From assembly GCA_031772625.1 (NCBI GenBank), contig CM062815.1:606655980-606719979 (forward strand): 64,000 bases of DNA, given 5' to 3'. Position 1 is the stretch's first letter, and the number at the start of each line of letters is the position of its first letter. The DNA comes from Pinus tabuliformis (taxonomy: Eukaryota; Streptophyta; Pinopsida; Pinales; Pinaceae). The notes beneath the pieces are model-generated. The model worked only from the letters and a program-made list of their open reading frames with translations, ran no database searches and was not told the DNA's origin. Shown here in pieces: positions 21,925-34,190 of the stretch. The position numbers and the translations under genes were made by a program.

Positions 21925-22628
21925 TTTTTTCCAAGGAAAAAATACCACGCTTTTCTATTAATGAAGTAATAAAAAAGCTACAAAAAGGAATGCGTTAACA
22001 TTCAGCCTCTGTTTGCAAGGTCCACAGAGAAATTTATCTCTGTTGAGTTATCATAGTTGTCCATGTCTTTCTTGACCAAAAGACTTTTTGAGTTCTCCTG
22101 GATTTCAGCCTGAAACGGCCGTATCAAAAATAGAAGTTCAGAACTGTCCACTAGAGATCCTGGGCCTCCTTTTTTACGGGAAAACAGCCCAGTACAAAAA
22201 ACTATGAGTTTTAAAAAACTTAAAGCCGAAACTTTGAGCCAACAGTCGGTCCAAAAACACAGTATCATCTATAAACGAAACATCACAAAGGTGTATGAGA
22301 TACAAAATGACTAAGGAAAAGGTGGGTGATCCGACACACGGATCAGGTCTTGAGATTGCTCCGTTATCCTCCAAACTCCCAAAGCTTGCTGCAGACCTGT
22401 TTTAGAATACCGGTCGGCTTCTTCATTATTTTCCCTGTAGATATGAGCAATGGAGAAGTTATTGAAATGAGACTTTAAACTTTTTACTTCTTCCAGCAGG
22501 GGGAACAGCATATAATTTCTGCATATAAAATTCTCATTGACCCAATGAATCACATTTGCCGAGTCGCCAAAAATCTGAACAGTGAGGATGTTTCTATGGA
22601 TGAGCCAGCACAGGAGTAGTTTTAAGGC
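21925..22628 (-). mobile_element. 5'-truncated LINE insertion with 17-bp target duplication
   Basis: A perfect 17-bp direct repeat, ATAAAAGTCATAATATT, lies at 21,908-21,924 and 22,629-22,645. Between them is a minus-strand LINE 3' end. It begins inside the RNase H domain (FGDSANVIHWVN, then VYREN-like IYRENNEEADRYSK and DHPPFP) and continues into a 3' UTR. It ends in a short poly(A), seen as T8-9 at 21,923-21,930. The structure fits target-primed reverse transcription that stopped early. The perfect duplication suggests a fairly recent event. Confidence 0.92.
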
Positions 22629-22645
22629 ATAAAAGTCATAATATT

Positions 22646-23859
22646 AAATATAAATTTAGTTTAATTTAATATATATAATTAAAATACCTTATACTTATAT
22701 TTGTCATTTTTTTAATGTCTTATATTTTAAGAGTTTCACGATGTAAAAGGTCAAGGTTTCAAATTCAATGTAGTTGAGAGGATATTTCAAAAAAATATAG
22801 CCATGTTAAGAGTTGGGTGTGGTTAAATATGGGTGCAATGCTCAAGTGATTTGATGGCTTAAACACCTATAGGTCAAAGTTTCTTATAAAATAATCTAAA
22901 TGTTCTACACCTATCCCATTTTCTATTAATTTTCTCCCAAATCAAATAGTGTTTTGTTTCAATCTCAAGCTTGAGTTGCGTGATTATATAATCTAAGTGT
23001 TTCCATGGTTTTTAGGTGGTTGAATTCATTTATGTATAAAAAAATGTAATTTAGACAACCAAAATTTACAATATCACTAAGAATTGTGTTATCACTAAAA
23101 AAAAAAACCCAAATGCACCTGTCACGACACTGAAGATCAAAGAATGGCTTGTCCAAATTCACTAGTGATTGTTGGAAAACATCAAAAATCAAGAAAATCT
23201 AAAGGTTCCTAAGGCTTCCATTTAAAAATTCAATTTTCGTAAACTCACCTAAGCAATTTTTCTGGGATCATCCCTTTATTTTTTTCATATCCACACATAT
23301 CCATAAAAGTGACATCTCAACAGTATGCAACCCAAATTGATGAAATGGGACAATCACCAAGTGAAAGGGAAAGACCAAGGTGCTAATTCTTGAGCCACTA
23401 CAACACTAAAGTGGAGTTAAGGAGTTTCCAAAGGACTCCTCTTGTCTACTAAAAGCTCATTTAAATATCAAATATCATCAATGATCCAAATGAAGGCGAG
23501 GCATGATATTGGGGTTATAAATATCACTACATTTAGGTCAATTAGAAGAGAGAAGTTCACAACAAGGTTATGATGCCAAACTGTCTCACAATTAGCATTA
23601 CTTTGTGTTCTTGGAGTTCACCATTAGAGAGTGTTCATGGGAATTCTTAGGAGAGACCATTCTTGCAAATATAGGGAGAAAAATGATCTTCCTTAAGGAG
23701 AGTTATAAGCTCCTTTTCCCTATAAAATCCCTTTGGTGTTTCTCGGAGATAGTGTAATTGATTTATTCAAGTAATAAAGATATTTATTGCTTCCCAGCCT
23801 CCACTTTCTTGTTTTATTTGTTATAACATTGTAACTCATGATCTTTCATAAATATAGTT
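22646..23859. other. AT-rich DNA without recognised genes
   Basis: No supported coding frame. The part at about 23,340-23,850 has features of a worn LTR (CTATAAAATCCC near 23,722 and an AATAAAG signal near 23,775), but I cannot find a partner copy or clear ends. Confidence 0.4.
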
Positions 23860-23888
23860 GGGTGAAAATGTGAAGTTGGGTTACACTT
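23860..23888 (+). repeat. Left 29-bp terminal inverted repeat
   Basis: It starts GGGTGAAAATGTGAAG and ends GGGTTACACTT. It is the exact reverse complement of 56,865-56,893. Confidence 0.7.
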
Positions 23889-23929
23889 TTGTGAGAAACA
23901 CCCTAGAAAAATTCACAATCTCAATTTTT

Positions 23930-24160
23930 CGGCTCGACAATTTTTATTTTTTTTTCGGTCGAACTATTATACAAATGTTCGGCCGAACTTTTGGTCATTT
24001 AGACCAACGTCGATTGTTAAATGAAAATTTCTCCGATGTTGAAAAAGTTGGAAAAAAAATAGTTTGTCTCAATAAATAATTCAGTTGAATATATTATTTG
24101 GCCGAACTATTTGTTCAACCGAACTAGGGTTTTCAGCCAAATTATTTATTCGGCTAAAAA
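23930..24160 (+). repeat. Left subterminal region with TTCGGCCGAAC-type motifs
   Basis: Several near-palindromic copies occur: TCGGTCGAAC (about 23,955), TTCGGCCGAAC (23,978), GGCCGAAC (about 24,100) and CAACCGAAC. A similar, inverted set lies at 55,900-56,055. Subterminal repeats of this kind often bind transposase or accessory proteins in CACTA elements; a similar role here is inference. Confidence 0.55.
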
Positions 24161-24179
24161 AATGTTTATATATATGACA

Positions 24180-26379
24180 TGTTAGACACTGTTGCGGAGT
24201 TTTCTGCTTTGTTGATTTGTCTGTCGTGTGGTCTGTTGAGCCAAGTACCAGCTGAGCCCTGTAGTTTGTGGTCTATTTTTTCGATTCGAAGCTGATTAGG
24301 TAATTCACACATTTTTCTTTATGAATTTTTTGATTTTTTATGATGTCTTTTATGATATTATTTTTATGTTTGTATGAATTGTGTATGATGTTTTTTGTTT
24401 TTTTTGCAGCATGGCGGTAGAGGAAATTTGGTTGGTTGCACTCGTCGTTGGAAGATTTCTTAGCCTCCTCATCCACCCTTGTCACTGGAATATTTCTCAG
24501 CCTCCTCATCTACCCTCCTCATCCAGACCACCTAAGTCGCCCTGCATGTTTGTATACATATAAATGAAAAAAATAGAAATCAATTGATCAAAAAATGAAA
24601 ATAACTATATAAATAAAAGTGTCTTCTATTGAGTTCTAAAATTAGTAGTAGTTCACCTTGGCAGTAGTGCAGAAGTAGAAGTGTAGTTCTATCATATTAA
24701 GTATTTTTGCTAGGTGTAACAATCCCTCTATGATTTGACAACTACTACGCTCCTCTCTTCTACATCAAAAAGCCATATTGTAGTGCTATATTGTTTATAG
24801 TCTGAGGTGCAGCAACCTTACGACACAATGCTCCATGCATGAGTGCAACAAACCAATCTATTGAGAAGCCAACCTCTTTGAACTTGTTTTTATGGGGTCG
24901 CTGCCTATATTTATTTAGCACCTGGGAATTTGCTCCTATACAGAAACTATGATAGAAATCTCTATGAATAAAGCCAATGTATGACCATGTGAGTAATAGA
25001 AGTGATATTAGCTTAATTAATGCTAATGGTTCTAGTTATTCATAAAGATAAAGCATCTTTGCACTTTCGTCTACAAGAATGTTTAACATATAAGGCATGT
25101 ATCATAATGATGTGATAGATGATCATGAATTAGAGTATGAAAAGAGGAAAGTATAACACTCAAAAACATATAATTAGAGTTAATAAGTAGAATTCTGAAA
25201 ATATTTTCATCAGAGGAACATAAAGCTTATGAAACATTAGAAATGGAGCACAAAATGTGAATTCCAATTCTTACAATTGGTTTTAGATATGGAAGACATT
25301 CATTGTGAACTGAAAATAGGAAGAAAAACTAAGAAATGGACTATACTAGTCATGAATATGAATCTCATATGAAACACCATGTCATACTAGCAAAAGATAT
25401 CTTTCTATTCAGAATCTGATAGTACAATGCTTACACAAGTTACTTCAATAAGTACCACCCCCCCAGTTTTCTTAGAGGAGAAATGTATATATAGAAAAGT
25501 ATACAAAATACATAACAATTTGCTTCTATCTTTCTATAAAGAAATCAAATTAAGAAAAACTAAAAATAAAATGGTTTCTATATGTGCCAAGTTGCTAAGT
25601 ATTGGGAAAATATGCTAACTACCAAGTGTTGTTGGAGGTGTCATTAGTTAATCTGTTTGGATTTGAGAATATTCGAGTCTCTATTGCTAGGAGGTTTCGT
25701 TTTTTTTTAATGTTGTAATTGTGCATTGTTTTCTTCATCTGATTTGAATGCCAATGTATCTAATATCCTGCATTCAAATCTACAATTTCTCTTTGATATC
25801 TAGATCTGTTCCATAAAATTTGGGATTTTATTGCCACATATACCTTTGTTGAAATCTAGGAATGTTGTACTCTAAGTTGTACCAAAAGATCTGGGATTTG
25901 ATTTACTTTGATTGCCAACTTATCCTCATGATGTTGGGATGTTCCACCAGTTTCCTTTAAACAAACTACCATTTTTCTCTTAAGCTAAATTTTGGGATGA
26001 AATCTACCATTTCACCAACATAAAGAGACACAAGCAAAGAATTTTAAGGGCATGCTTCCATTAAGATTTGGACCTGTGAAACTATGGTATCTATATTTAT
26101 TTTCATTTTGATTGCTGGCTGTAACAATTTATAGCTCAGTCGTGATATTTTCCATTACCATATTCAACTCGAGCAAGAATAATTGTATCATACCGTCCAC
26201 TTTTTTTTCCAAAATACTAAATTTGTCGGAATTGTGAGCAACATTATAATTTGAAATAAACTTGAGCACAAACTAAAACAAGACTCTCATCATATGTAAA
26301 TTTGTTTTCCACTATATTCTGTGGCACCACACAACCAAATCTATGGCCATAAAAAACTGCCATACTTGATGGATAGAAA
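24180..26379. other. Left arm of the transposon, no proven gene
   Basis: A TTTTTTGCAG|C acceptor-like site precedes ATGGCGGTAGAGG at 24,411. The short frame there holds an imperfect 40-bp repeat (TTTCTTAGCCTCCTCATC and TTTCTCAGCCTCCTCATC). It could be a 5' exon of gene A, but nothing confirms this. The rest to 26,379 is AT-rich without a recognised feature. Confidence 0.35.
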
Positions 26380-29120
26380 GAGTGTTTCCATTTCTTTGTT
26401 ATTTATTTTTTTGGTGTTTTAATTTTAATGTTACTTGCTAGATAGAAACAGTGTTTGCATTTATTTGTTAATTTCTTTTGGTCTTTTAATTTATTGGATT
26501 TCTGATTAGAGTGTTGGCATTGCTTTGTCATCCATTTTTGGTGTTTTAATTTTATTGTTATTGGGTTGACTTGTTCTATCTTTTGTAGAACAGTTCCTTG
26601 ATGCTTCTTGGTAACATACTTTCCTTGCTTTTGTTGTTATGTGTTTATTTATGTTTCTTTTTTTATTATTTATAATTCACTTCAAGCTTCCCTATTTGCT
26701 TGGAACATGGGTCCTATTAGTTTCATAAGATAGGCATAATAGACTTAATTGATGGTTCTTTTATTTTCTCTTTTCAAGTAGTAGTTTCTTTTTGAGATAC
26801 ATATTTTTCATTTTTATTTTGTTGGGTACATGAGATTAAAGCTAATTAGAGTGTTGGCATTTATTTGCCATCTTTTTTTGGTCTTTTAATTTTAATGTTA
26901 TTGGGTTGCTAATTAGAGTGTCAATATTGCTTTGCCATCTATTTTTGGTGTTTTAATTTTAATATTATTGGGTTGACTTGTTCTACTCGATTTATCTCAT
27001 AGAACAACCTTGATGCTTCTTCATAACAGAATTTCCTTGCTTCTATTTTTATGTGTTCATTAATGTTTCCTTTTTCATTATGTATAATTCACTTCAACCT
27101 TCTCTATTTGCTTGGAACATGGGTCCTATTAGTTTCATAAGATGAGGCAGAATAGAATTAATTGAAGGTTCTTGTACTTTCTATTTTCAAGTAGTATTTT
27201 CTTTTTGAGATACATATTTTTCATTTTTATTTTGTTGGGTGCATGAGATTGAAACTAATTATAGTGTTGGAATTGCTTTTCCATCCTTTTTGGTGTTTAA
27301 ATTTTAATGTTATTAGGTTTCTAATTAGAGTGTTGACATTTCTTTGTCATCTTTTTTTCGTGTTTTAATTTTAATGTTATTCGGTTGAATTAATCTACCT
27401 TGATTTATCTCAGAGAACTATTGTCCAAATGCTCCAAAACACTTTGAAGAGAAGCCCTACAATTATTAAGAGCCCCTAATTGATCAAAATTTTCTATGCT
27501 GAGAATATGGGCATAGGATGCAGTGTCAAAGAACTACAAATGATGCACCTATCAATAATTCAAGTATCATATCCCCATCTTCTCAACACATAACATTTTA
27601 ATAGACAAAATGAAAAATTTGATCAATGAAGAGGACACCAATGAAAAAGTAGATGATATCATAGCCATTGAACAACCTTGATGCTTCTTGGTAACATACT
27701 TTCCTTGTTTCTGTTGTTATATGTTCATTTATGTTTCATTTTTCATTATGTGTAAATCACCTTGCTTCCCTATTTGCTTGGAACATGGTTCTATTAGCTT
27801 CCTAAGATAACGTATAATACACTCAATTTAAGGTTATTGTACATGCTCTTTTCAAGTAGTAGTTTCTTTTTTAGATAGATCTTTTAAATTTCTATTTTTT
27901 TGGGTGCATGAGATTGAAGCTAATTAGAATGTTGGCATTACTTTGTCATCTATATTTGGTGTTTCAATTTTAATGTTATTATGCTGCTAATTTCTATTTT
28001 GTTTAGTGCAAGAGATTAAAACTAATTAGAGTGTTGGCATTGCTTTTTCATCTATTTTTGGTGTTTTAATTTTAATGTTATGGGGTTGATTTTTTCCACC
28101 TTTATTTATCTCATAGAAAAACCTTGATGCTTCTTGTTAACATACTTTCCTTGTTTGTGTTGTTATATGTTCATTTATGCCTCCTCAATTGAAGATTCTT
28201 GTACTTTCTCTTTTCAAGTAGTAGTTTCTTTTTGAGATACATCTTTTTCATTTCTATTTTGTTGGGTGCATAAGGTTGAAGATAATTAGAGTGTTGGCAT
28301 TACTTTGTCATCTATTTTTTGTATTTTAATATTAATGTTATTGGGTTTCTGCTTAGAGTGATGTCATTGCTTTGTTATCCATTTTTCATGTTTTAACTTT
28401 AATGTTAATTGGGTTGACTTGTTCTACCTTGATTTATCTTGTAGAAAAACCTTGGTGCTTCTTGATAACATACTTTCCTTGCTTTTGTTGTTATAAATTC
28501 AATATGTTTTCCTTTTCATTATGTGTATTTCACTTCAAGCTTCCCTATTTTCTTAGAACATGGGTCAATTAGCTTCCTAAGATGAGGTAGAATACACTCA
28601 ATTGAAGGTTCTCGTACTTGCTCTTTTCAAGTAGTAGTTTCTTTTTGAGATGTACAACTTTTTCATATCTATTTTGTTGGGTGCATGAAATTGAAGCTAA
28701 TTAAAGTGTTGGAATTTCTTTTTCATCTATTTTTGGTGTTTTAATTTTAATATTATTGGGTTGACTTGTTCTACCTTGATTTATCTCGTAGAACAACCTT
28801 GATGCTTCTTGGTAACATACTTTCGTTGTTTATGTTGTTATATGTTCATTTATGTTTTCTTTTTCATTATGTGAAATTCACTTTGATTCCCTATTTGCTT
28901 GGAAAATAGGTCTATTAGCTTCCTAAGATGAGGTACAATACACTCAATTGAAGGTTCTTGTACTTTCTCTTTTCAAGTAGTAGTTTATTTTTTAGATGTA
29001 CATATTTTTCATTTCTATCTTGTTGGGTGCATGAGATTGAAGCTAATTAGAGTGTTGGCATTTCTTTGTCATCTATTTTTGGTGTTTTAATTTTAATGTT
29101 AGTGTTTTAATTTTAAGAAG
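26380..29120. repeat. Irregular tandem array of about 0.32-0.45-kb units
   Basis: At least six units share blocks such as TTGATGCTTCTTGGTAACAT (near 26,597, 27,010, 27,678, 28,127, 28,448 and 28,799). They also share GTTTTAATTTTAATGTTATT, CAAGTAGTAGTTTCTTTTTG and TTGGGTGCATGAGATTGAAG. Spacing varies from about 320 to 450 bp, with one longer gap (27,420-27,665) holding unrelated sequence. No coding frame is maintained across units. Confidence 0.85.
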
Positions 29121-29742
29121 GTGACATAGATATTAAATTTACTAGAATAAAACTAGGTCTATCATTTTTCATTTTCTTTCTTCTTTAACTATAGTTTTTA
29201 AAGAAGCATATAAATAGACCCATGTATGGCATATAAATAAACATGTATTATAGCTTTAATAAACAAATTTTATAACAAGACATAATAAGTGTTAAATTTA
29301 CAAGAATGAAAATAAAAATAAATTAAGAAATAATTTCAAACTAGGCATGAAAAAGTGTTAAATTTTCAAGAATGAAAATAAAAATAAATTAAGAAATACT
29401 TTCAAATTTGGATGATTTAAAGCTAAGTTGAATTAGAAAGATTTGTATTTGTGGAATGAACATAAAAATAAATTAGTAAATACTTTAAACCTTCAATTGA
29501 GTTGAAGCTAAGTCGAATGAATTAGAGATTTGTAGTTGAGTTGAATTAGAGATGTCTAGTTGTTTTCTTCTTGCAACTCTCCAACCATCCATCCAAGTAG
29601 AAAAAACCTTTCTTGCTACCTAGCATTCCGACATATTTGTCTAAACAATAATCTTTTGCACAACCTAACAACACCTGTATAAATATATTAAATTCATTTT
29701 ATTGAATTTGTTTTTTTACAGGGATTAGAAAACCCATTAAAC

Positions 29743-30240
29743 ATGGTTGAAAAATGGACATTATGCATAGAAGTTTCTTGTTATCCCAATCCATGGCAAG
29801 CAGTGACCACTTATGTGTTATGCAATATTGGGACGAAAAAATTACTCCAAAGGAAAAGGAATGTACCTAGAAAAACAACAAACAATGAAGCATATTATAT
29901 TGCATAGATAGAAGGCTTAGGAAAAGCTAGGGAGTATGGATCCAATGGAATTGTAGTCTTCATCAATTTTGAACTTGTGTGAAAGCATATGAAAGGTGTG
30001 TACCAAGTTAAAAAGGAGAGGTTAAAACAACTGCATGGAGAAGCAAAAAATATTGTGAGCCAATTTCAATCATTTAGCATAAGACATTGTGAAAATGTTA
30101 ATAGGATGTCTAGTGATCTATTGTATGGGGCAATGCCAATTCAAGATTTGTGTGTGAAAAATGAATTACTGTTAAGAAGTTCTCCATCAATATTTGTTGG
30201 TGGACACTTTAAGATATCTTTGATATGTGTGTGTTTTTAG
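29743..30240 (+). pseudogene. Decayed RNase H (RVT_3-like) ORF
   Basis: One plus frame from ATG 29,743 reads through two nonsense codons (TAG near 29,907, TGA near 29,980). The match to plant RNase H-like domains is clear: an N-terminal strand, then TTNNEAYYIA with the catalytic Glu. It continues with EGLGKAREYGSNGIVVFINFELV (GDS position changed) and HMKGVYQVKKERLKQLHGEAK, and closes with an IRHCENVNRMSSDLLYG helix. Catalytic Asp residues are lost at both the first strand and the GDS position. The origin could be a retroelement RNase H or a domain carried by the DNA transposon; no RT is adjacent. A CAG-type acceptor precedes it (TTTTTACAG at about 29,722). Confidence 0.7.
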
Positions 30241-30737
30241 TTATCAATGTGTCATTTTAATGACCATGTTTTTTTTCAATTATATACCAAGTGTGCCCCC
30301 ACTATGTAAGCACAACTTGATTAACTTGACATGTTTTAGAAAATTTTGTATTTAATTTTTAAAATGTGCATGCTTCAACATTTGTGTTTTTAGTCTTGAG
30401 TATATTTTAAATGAAGAGCTTTGGATTGTTACATTAATTTTCTAAATTCTTTCAATATTTTTAAATAGAAATTTTAAGATCTTAAAATACATGATGTGAT
30501 TTCAAGGGTTCAATCAATTAAATTTATGAGGTAACTTCAAGGGTTATATCAATTTTCTGAATTCTTAATATTTTTAAATAAAAATTTCAAGATTTTTAAA
30601 TGCATGTTGTAACTTCAAGGGTTATGACAATTTTCTGAATTCTTGATCTTTTTAATAACATTTTTAAAGGTAATTGTAAATCCACAAGGTAACTTTTAAA
30701 TATCATGCATGTATATATATCTATAGATATTCATATC
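30241..30737. other. AT-rich spacer
   Basis: No gene is supported. Short AT-rich phrases recur (AACTTCAAGGGTTAT near 30,530 and 30,612; ATTTTCTGAATTCTT), suggesting a weak local duplication. Confidence 0.5.
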
Positions 30738-30873
30738 ATGGATGAGCGTGTTCCACATGATTCTTTGAGGCGAACATCAATAGAGTCTCATGCATCTACT
30801 AGACTGGGAGGTCAACGTCTTGGATCAAAGAGAATATCAAATGAATCGGGAGAGGTCCATCGTTCACATTGTG

Positions 30874-31036
<163 letters not shown>

Positions 31037-31119
31037 AAATAAGTAGAATCATATGTATGTACACACAAGTATTGAAAATTGATTTTCTATTTTTTTAGAT
31101 GCTTCGCTCACAGTGTTGT

Positions 31120-31230
31120 CACGTGACGATGGTCAACATTCTTCTAGTGGTCATCAATCTCAAGGTGCTCAACATTCTTTGGGTGGTCATCAATCTCAGA
31201 GTGGTCAACATTCTCTGGGTGGTCAACATC
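31120..31230 (+). repeat. Coding-like 30-33-bp repeats in exon 2 of gene A
   Basis: Three to four units containing GGTCAACATTCT and GGTGGTCATCAATCTCA would encode an eleven-residue GGHQSQ.GQHSL pattern. The frame is kept across units. Confidence 0.65.
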
Positions 31231-32043
31231 ATTTTGTCAAATTATACATATCTATATTGCATACATGTATGAACACATTTGTTCACATGTTTTTATATTT
31301 AGGTAATTTTATGTATTGATCCAGGGGGTGAAAATGTTGGTCCAAGTATATGTAAGCGAAGTCGGGTGGTTCAAGAAGAAGGCTAGACACCAACTACTTT
31401 TTATCCATCTGATATTCTGAATGAGCTTCCTTGGGAGACAAACCTCTAACAATGCATATTACAAAAGTGCAAAACTCATTATTCTAAATTGAGGAAAGAT
31501 ATTGGGAGTTTGGAGCTCCCTGCAGAGAGTAGAGAAAGCTTAGAAATTGTTAGGCACTCTCTAATCTCATTTATTGATGTTTATGAGAAGCTTGGGCCAA
31601 CCACGAATTCATTTATAACTATGATGAGGCATAGAAAGGAAGCAGTGATGGGTCCTGATAAATGGGTCGAGATTAATAAAAGGGTTAGAAAAGAAGATGC
31701 AAAAGATATGTTTAATTTCAAAGAAGGGCCAAAAGGAAATATGCTCAAGGTGCAATATTTCAAGCACCCTAATATAGCTTTCATTTGTATGATAGGTTCC
31801 TTGCAATGTACGGAAATTTGCCATGGAATGATGAGGTTTGAGTTTATTTTGCAAAATTATTTTATTTAGAAATTTTTTTGGGAATGAAAGCTGATTATAA
31901 TGACCTTCCATCCAAATATTATGGTAATGGAAAAGGTCAGTTATATAATCGTAAGGAAGCATTACATGATACTGAATTGCCTCACCCTCAGCCACCTTTG
32001 GTGTTGGGTGTGGAGCCTAATTGTCTTCTTTATTCAAAGGTAT

Positions 32044-32598
32044 TGTCGCATTGGACCCCAGTTCGTAATGGGGCAGCAACGCCACCAAATTTCGTGCTTT
32101 ACCAGGGGGTCCTAGTGGGGCAACGATGATTCTTTAGAGTCCCCCCTTGGAGGTTGATTGGGGGCAGCTTTCCCGAATCTAAAAATGGATGTAAAATTGC
32201 CTTGTAAAACATTGTAATTTCGTAGTTAATCCGGGCCGTTCATTAGGCGGAAATTTGACAGTATAATTTATGTTTAATTTAGGGTTTTTTCCCTAGAAGG
32301 AAAACCCTCACTATATATGAGGGAATTGTATTGTGGCTATGTATATGTGTATTCTGAGCAAGAAAGAGAGAGAAGATTGTGTGAGAGCAAAGAGGGAATT
32401 ACAGTGGATATGTTGTAGGTTGTATCTATTCATTTTGATAGATAATATAAAAAGAAGGACTAGTTGTTTCTCCGTGGATGTAGCCCAAAACGGTGAACCA
32501 CGTATATTTTTGTCTCTCTTGTTTTATGCATTTTCTGTGTTTATATTTATGCAATATGTTATGTGTTCCATTGCTCTGTAATATATAAATTTCTAACA
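32044..32598 (+). repeat. Probable solo or isolated Ty1/copia LTR in an intron of gene A
   Basis: It has the hallmarks of copia LTRs. CTATATATGAGGG is a TATA region near 32,310, and a U5 block contains GTGGATGTAGCCC and GTGAACCACGTA, followed by a T-rich stretch. It ends TTTCTAACA, and the next bases, TTTGGTA, recall the TTGGTATCAGAGC primer site. The left end (TGTCGCATTGG) is uncertain and I found no target duplication or second LTR. Confidence 0.55.
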
Positions 32599-33173
32599 TT
32601 TGGTACGCCAACCTCTTCTCTGGTAACTTTGTGGTCAGAGATGGATGCCACTTCTCAAATTAGTCGAGAAGGAAGGGATGCCATTATAGACAACATACAG
32701 AGTGCATTGACCATAATTGATATCGATCTAAATTGGCAAAGTGTATGAGCTAATGCACGTGCTAATTTTATATATAAAACAGATGAGGAGATAGATAATA
32801 TGAATACTGAGGAGCTTAAAGCATATGCAAAGGATTGTCGTAATGGTTGGAAAGACTTAATTGTTTATGAAGAAGAGGGTGTGGGATTGGTATGTGTCAA
32901 TGGTCAGGGTTAATATTTTAATGTAATTTGTAATGTATTTGTTAATGTTGATTCACATACATTTTGTTATTTTTTTCTAATATAATCTAACAAAAATGTA
33001 TCATATGTTCACCATTTGCAGTTAAGTCATTTGTTGAATGAAAATTTTGATAATGTCACAGTCCTAGGTTCAGGTTCCAATGAAGATATTTTGAGAGATG
33101 TTAGTTTTTTTGAAGAGTTGATGTTGATACAGTTATTATTCTATTTTTATTAAATAGCAGTATATTGTGACCT

Positions 33174-33590
33174 GAACACCTTATTGGAGCCCATCGGAAG
33201 CTCAGAACACTCCGATATGGGCCTTACAGCATTACCAAGGTTGTGGGAGACAATTCTTTTGAGCTCAGCATTCCCCAATTCCTTGGTCTACACCCAGTCT
33301 TCAATGTTGACCGCCTTCAGCCATACTTCCCACCATTACTGGACACATCATACGTTGTAGAACATCTCACACTAACATAGTTAAATCCATACTATTTGGA
33401 AAATACCACAAATGATCGAATTATGAACACACAGGTCAAGACCAGTCGCCAACAGAAGATCCAACTATATCAGGTTGTCAAAGCTAGCCAACTCCTGCAC
33501 CAAGGCAAGTGGCTTACTAGGGACCAGGTTCAACAAAAATTTCCTCACCTCATCGAGGCTCTGCATGCAATGGGGACCATTGCTTCGTAA
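33174..33590 (+). pseudogene. Gypsy integrase C-terminus with chromodomain-like tail (chromovirus type)
   Basis: The frame reads LRTLRYGPYSITKVVGDNSF, PVFNVDRLQPYFPP, then after one TAG the chromodomain-like DRIMNTQVKTSRQ and VVKASQLLHQGKWLTRDQVQ. It ends at TAA 33,588, directly before a purine tract (GGGGGGAGGA). This is the extreme 3' coding end of a Ty3/gypsy chromovirus whose upstream part is missing. It interrupts gene A between its sixth and seventh predicted exons. Confidence 0.85.
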
Positions 33591-33601
33591 GGGGGGAGGA
33601 A

Positions 33602-34190
33602 TAATCTAGGTAGATATCGGGTGGCCACCTATTACATCTAGACCTCCAGTCGGTTTCAACTATTTCCTTGTCTGTTTCAGCATTTACTATTTTTAGTAGT
33701 TTTTCGAGTCCAGAACTTCCGGAGCAGTTTTGACCCCTTAAACGATGTCTTTTTGAGGTCCATTGTAGGCCCATAACCATAGGCAAGGGCGTATAGCAAA
33801 ACTTATAGTACTCACAGAGAAATTTTCAACAAGGTATCGTACATGCCAAATGAAGATAATATGACCAAGTTATGACCCCACGAAGTTGGTTTCCCGACCA
33901 ACCCCAACGGGGCCCATAAACTCTTGGTTTTTCATCTCCTCGGGTTAGGGTTTTGGTTGTTTAGTGTTTTCTCATGTTTTTCAATAATAAAGAGGCACTT
34001 GAGCCTCATTGTAACATGGTTCAGAGGCATGTAACCAGCACATATCTTCTCAAAGATAAGCTACGATCACTCGAGCTAGTCTTATTTCCATTCTATTTGT
34101 AAGCATATTTCAATGTTTGATATTAACGAAATGAAGTGTTATTTCTGCTACATCTTTGTATTTATGATTATATATGTTATCTGTTGTGCT
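33602..34190 (+). repeat. Probable 3' LTR of the gypsy fragment
   Basis: It follows the polypurine tract GGGGGGAGGA. It contains an AATAAAGAGGC region near 33,985 and no ORF. The right end is not defined, because the next landmark is gene A exon 7 at 34,219. Confidence 0.45.

Noticed and set aside
22690-22900. Possible second SINE (AAGGTTTCAAATTC and GTCAAAGTTTC look like weak B boxes)
   Set aside because: No matching A box at proper distance, no tail and no target duplication.
23860-23888. Assigning the transposon to CACTA, MULE, hAT or Harbinger
   Set aside because: The ends do not begin with the CACTA or CAGGG type, no 8-9-bp or TWA duplication is visible, and gene B shows no recognised transposase domain of those groups.
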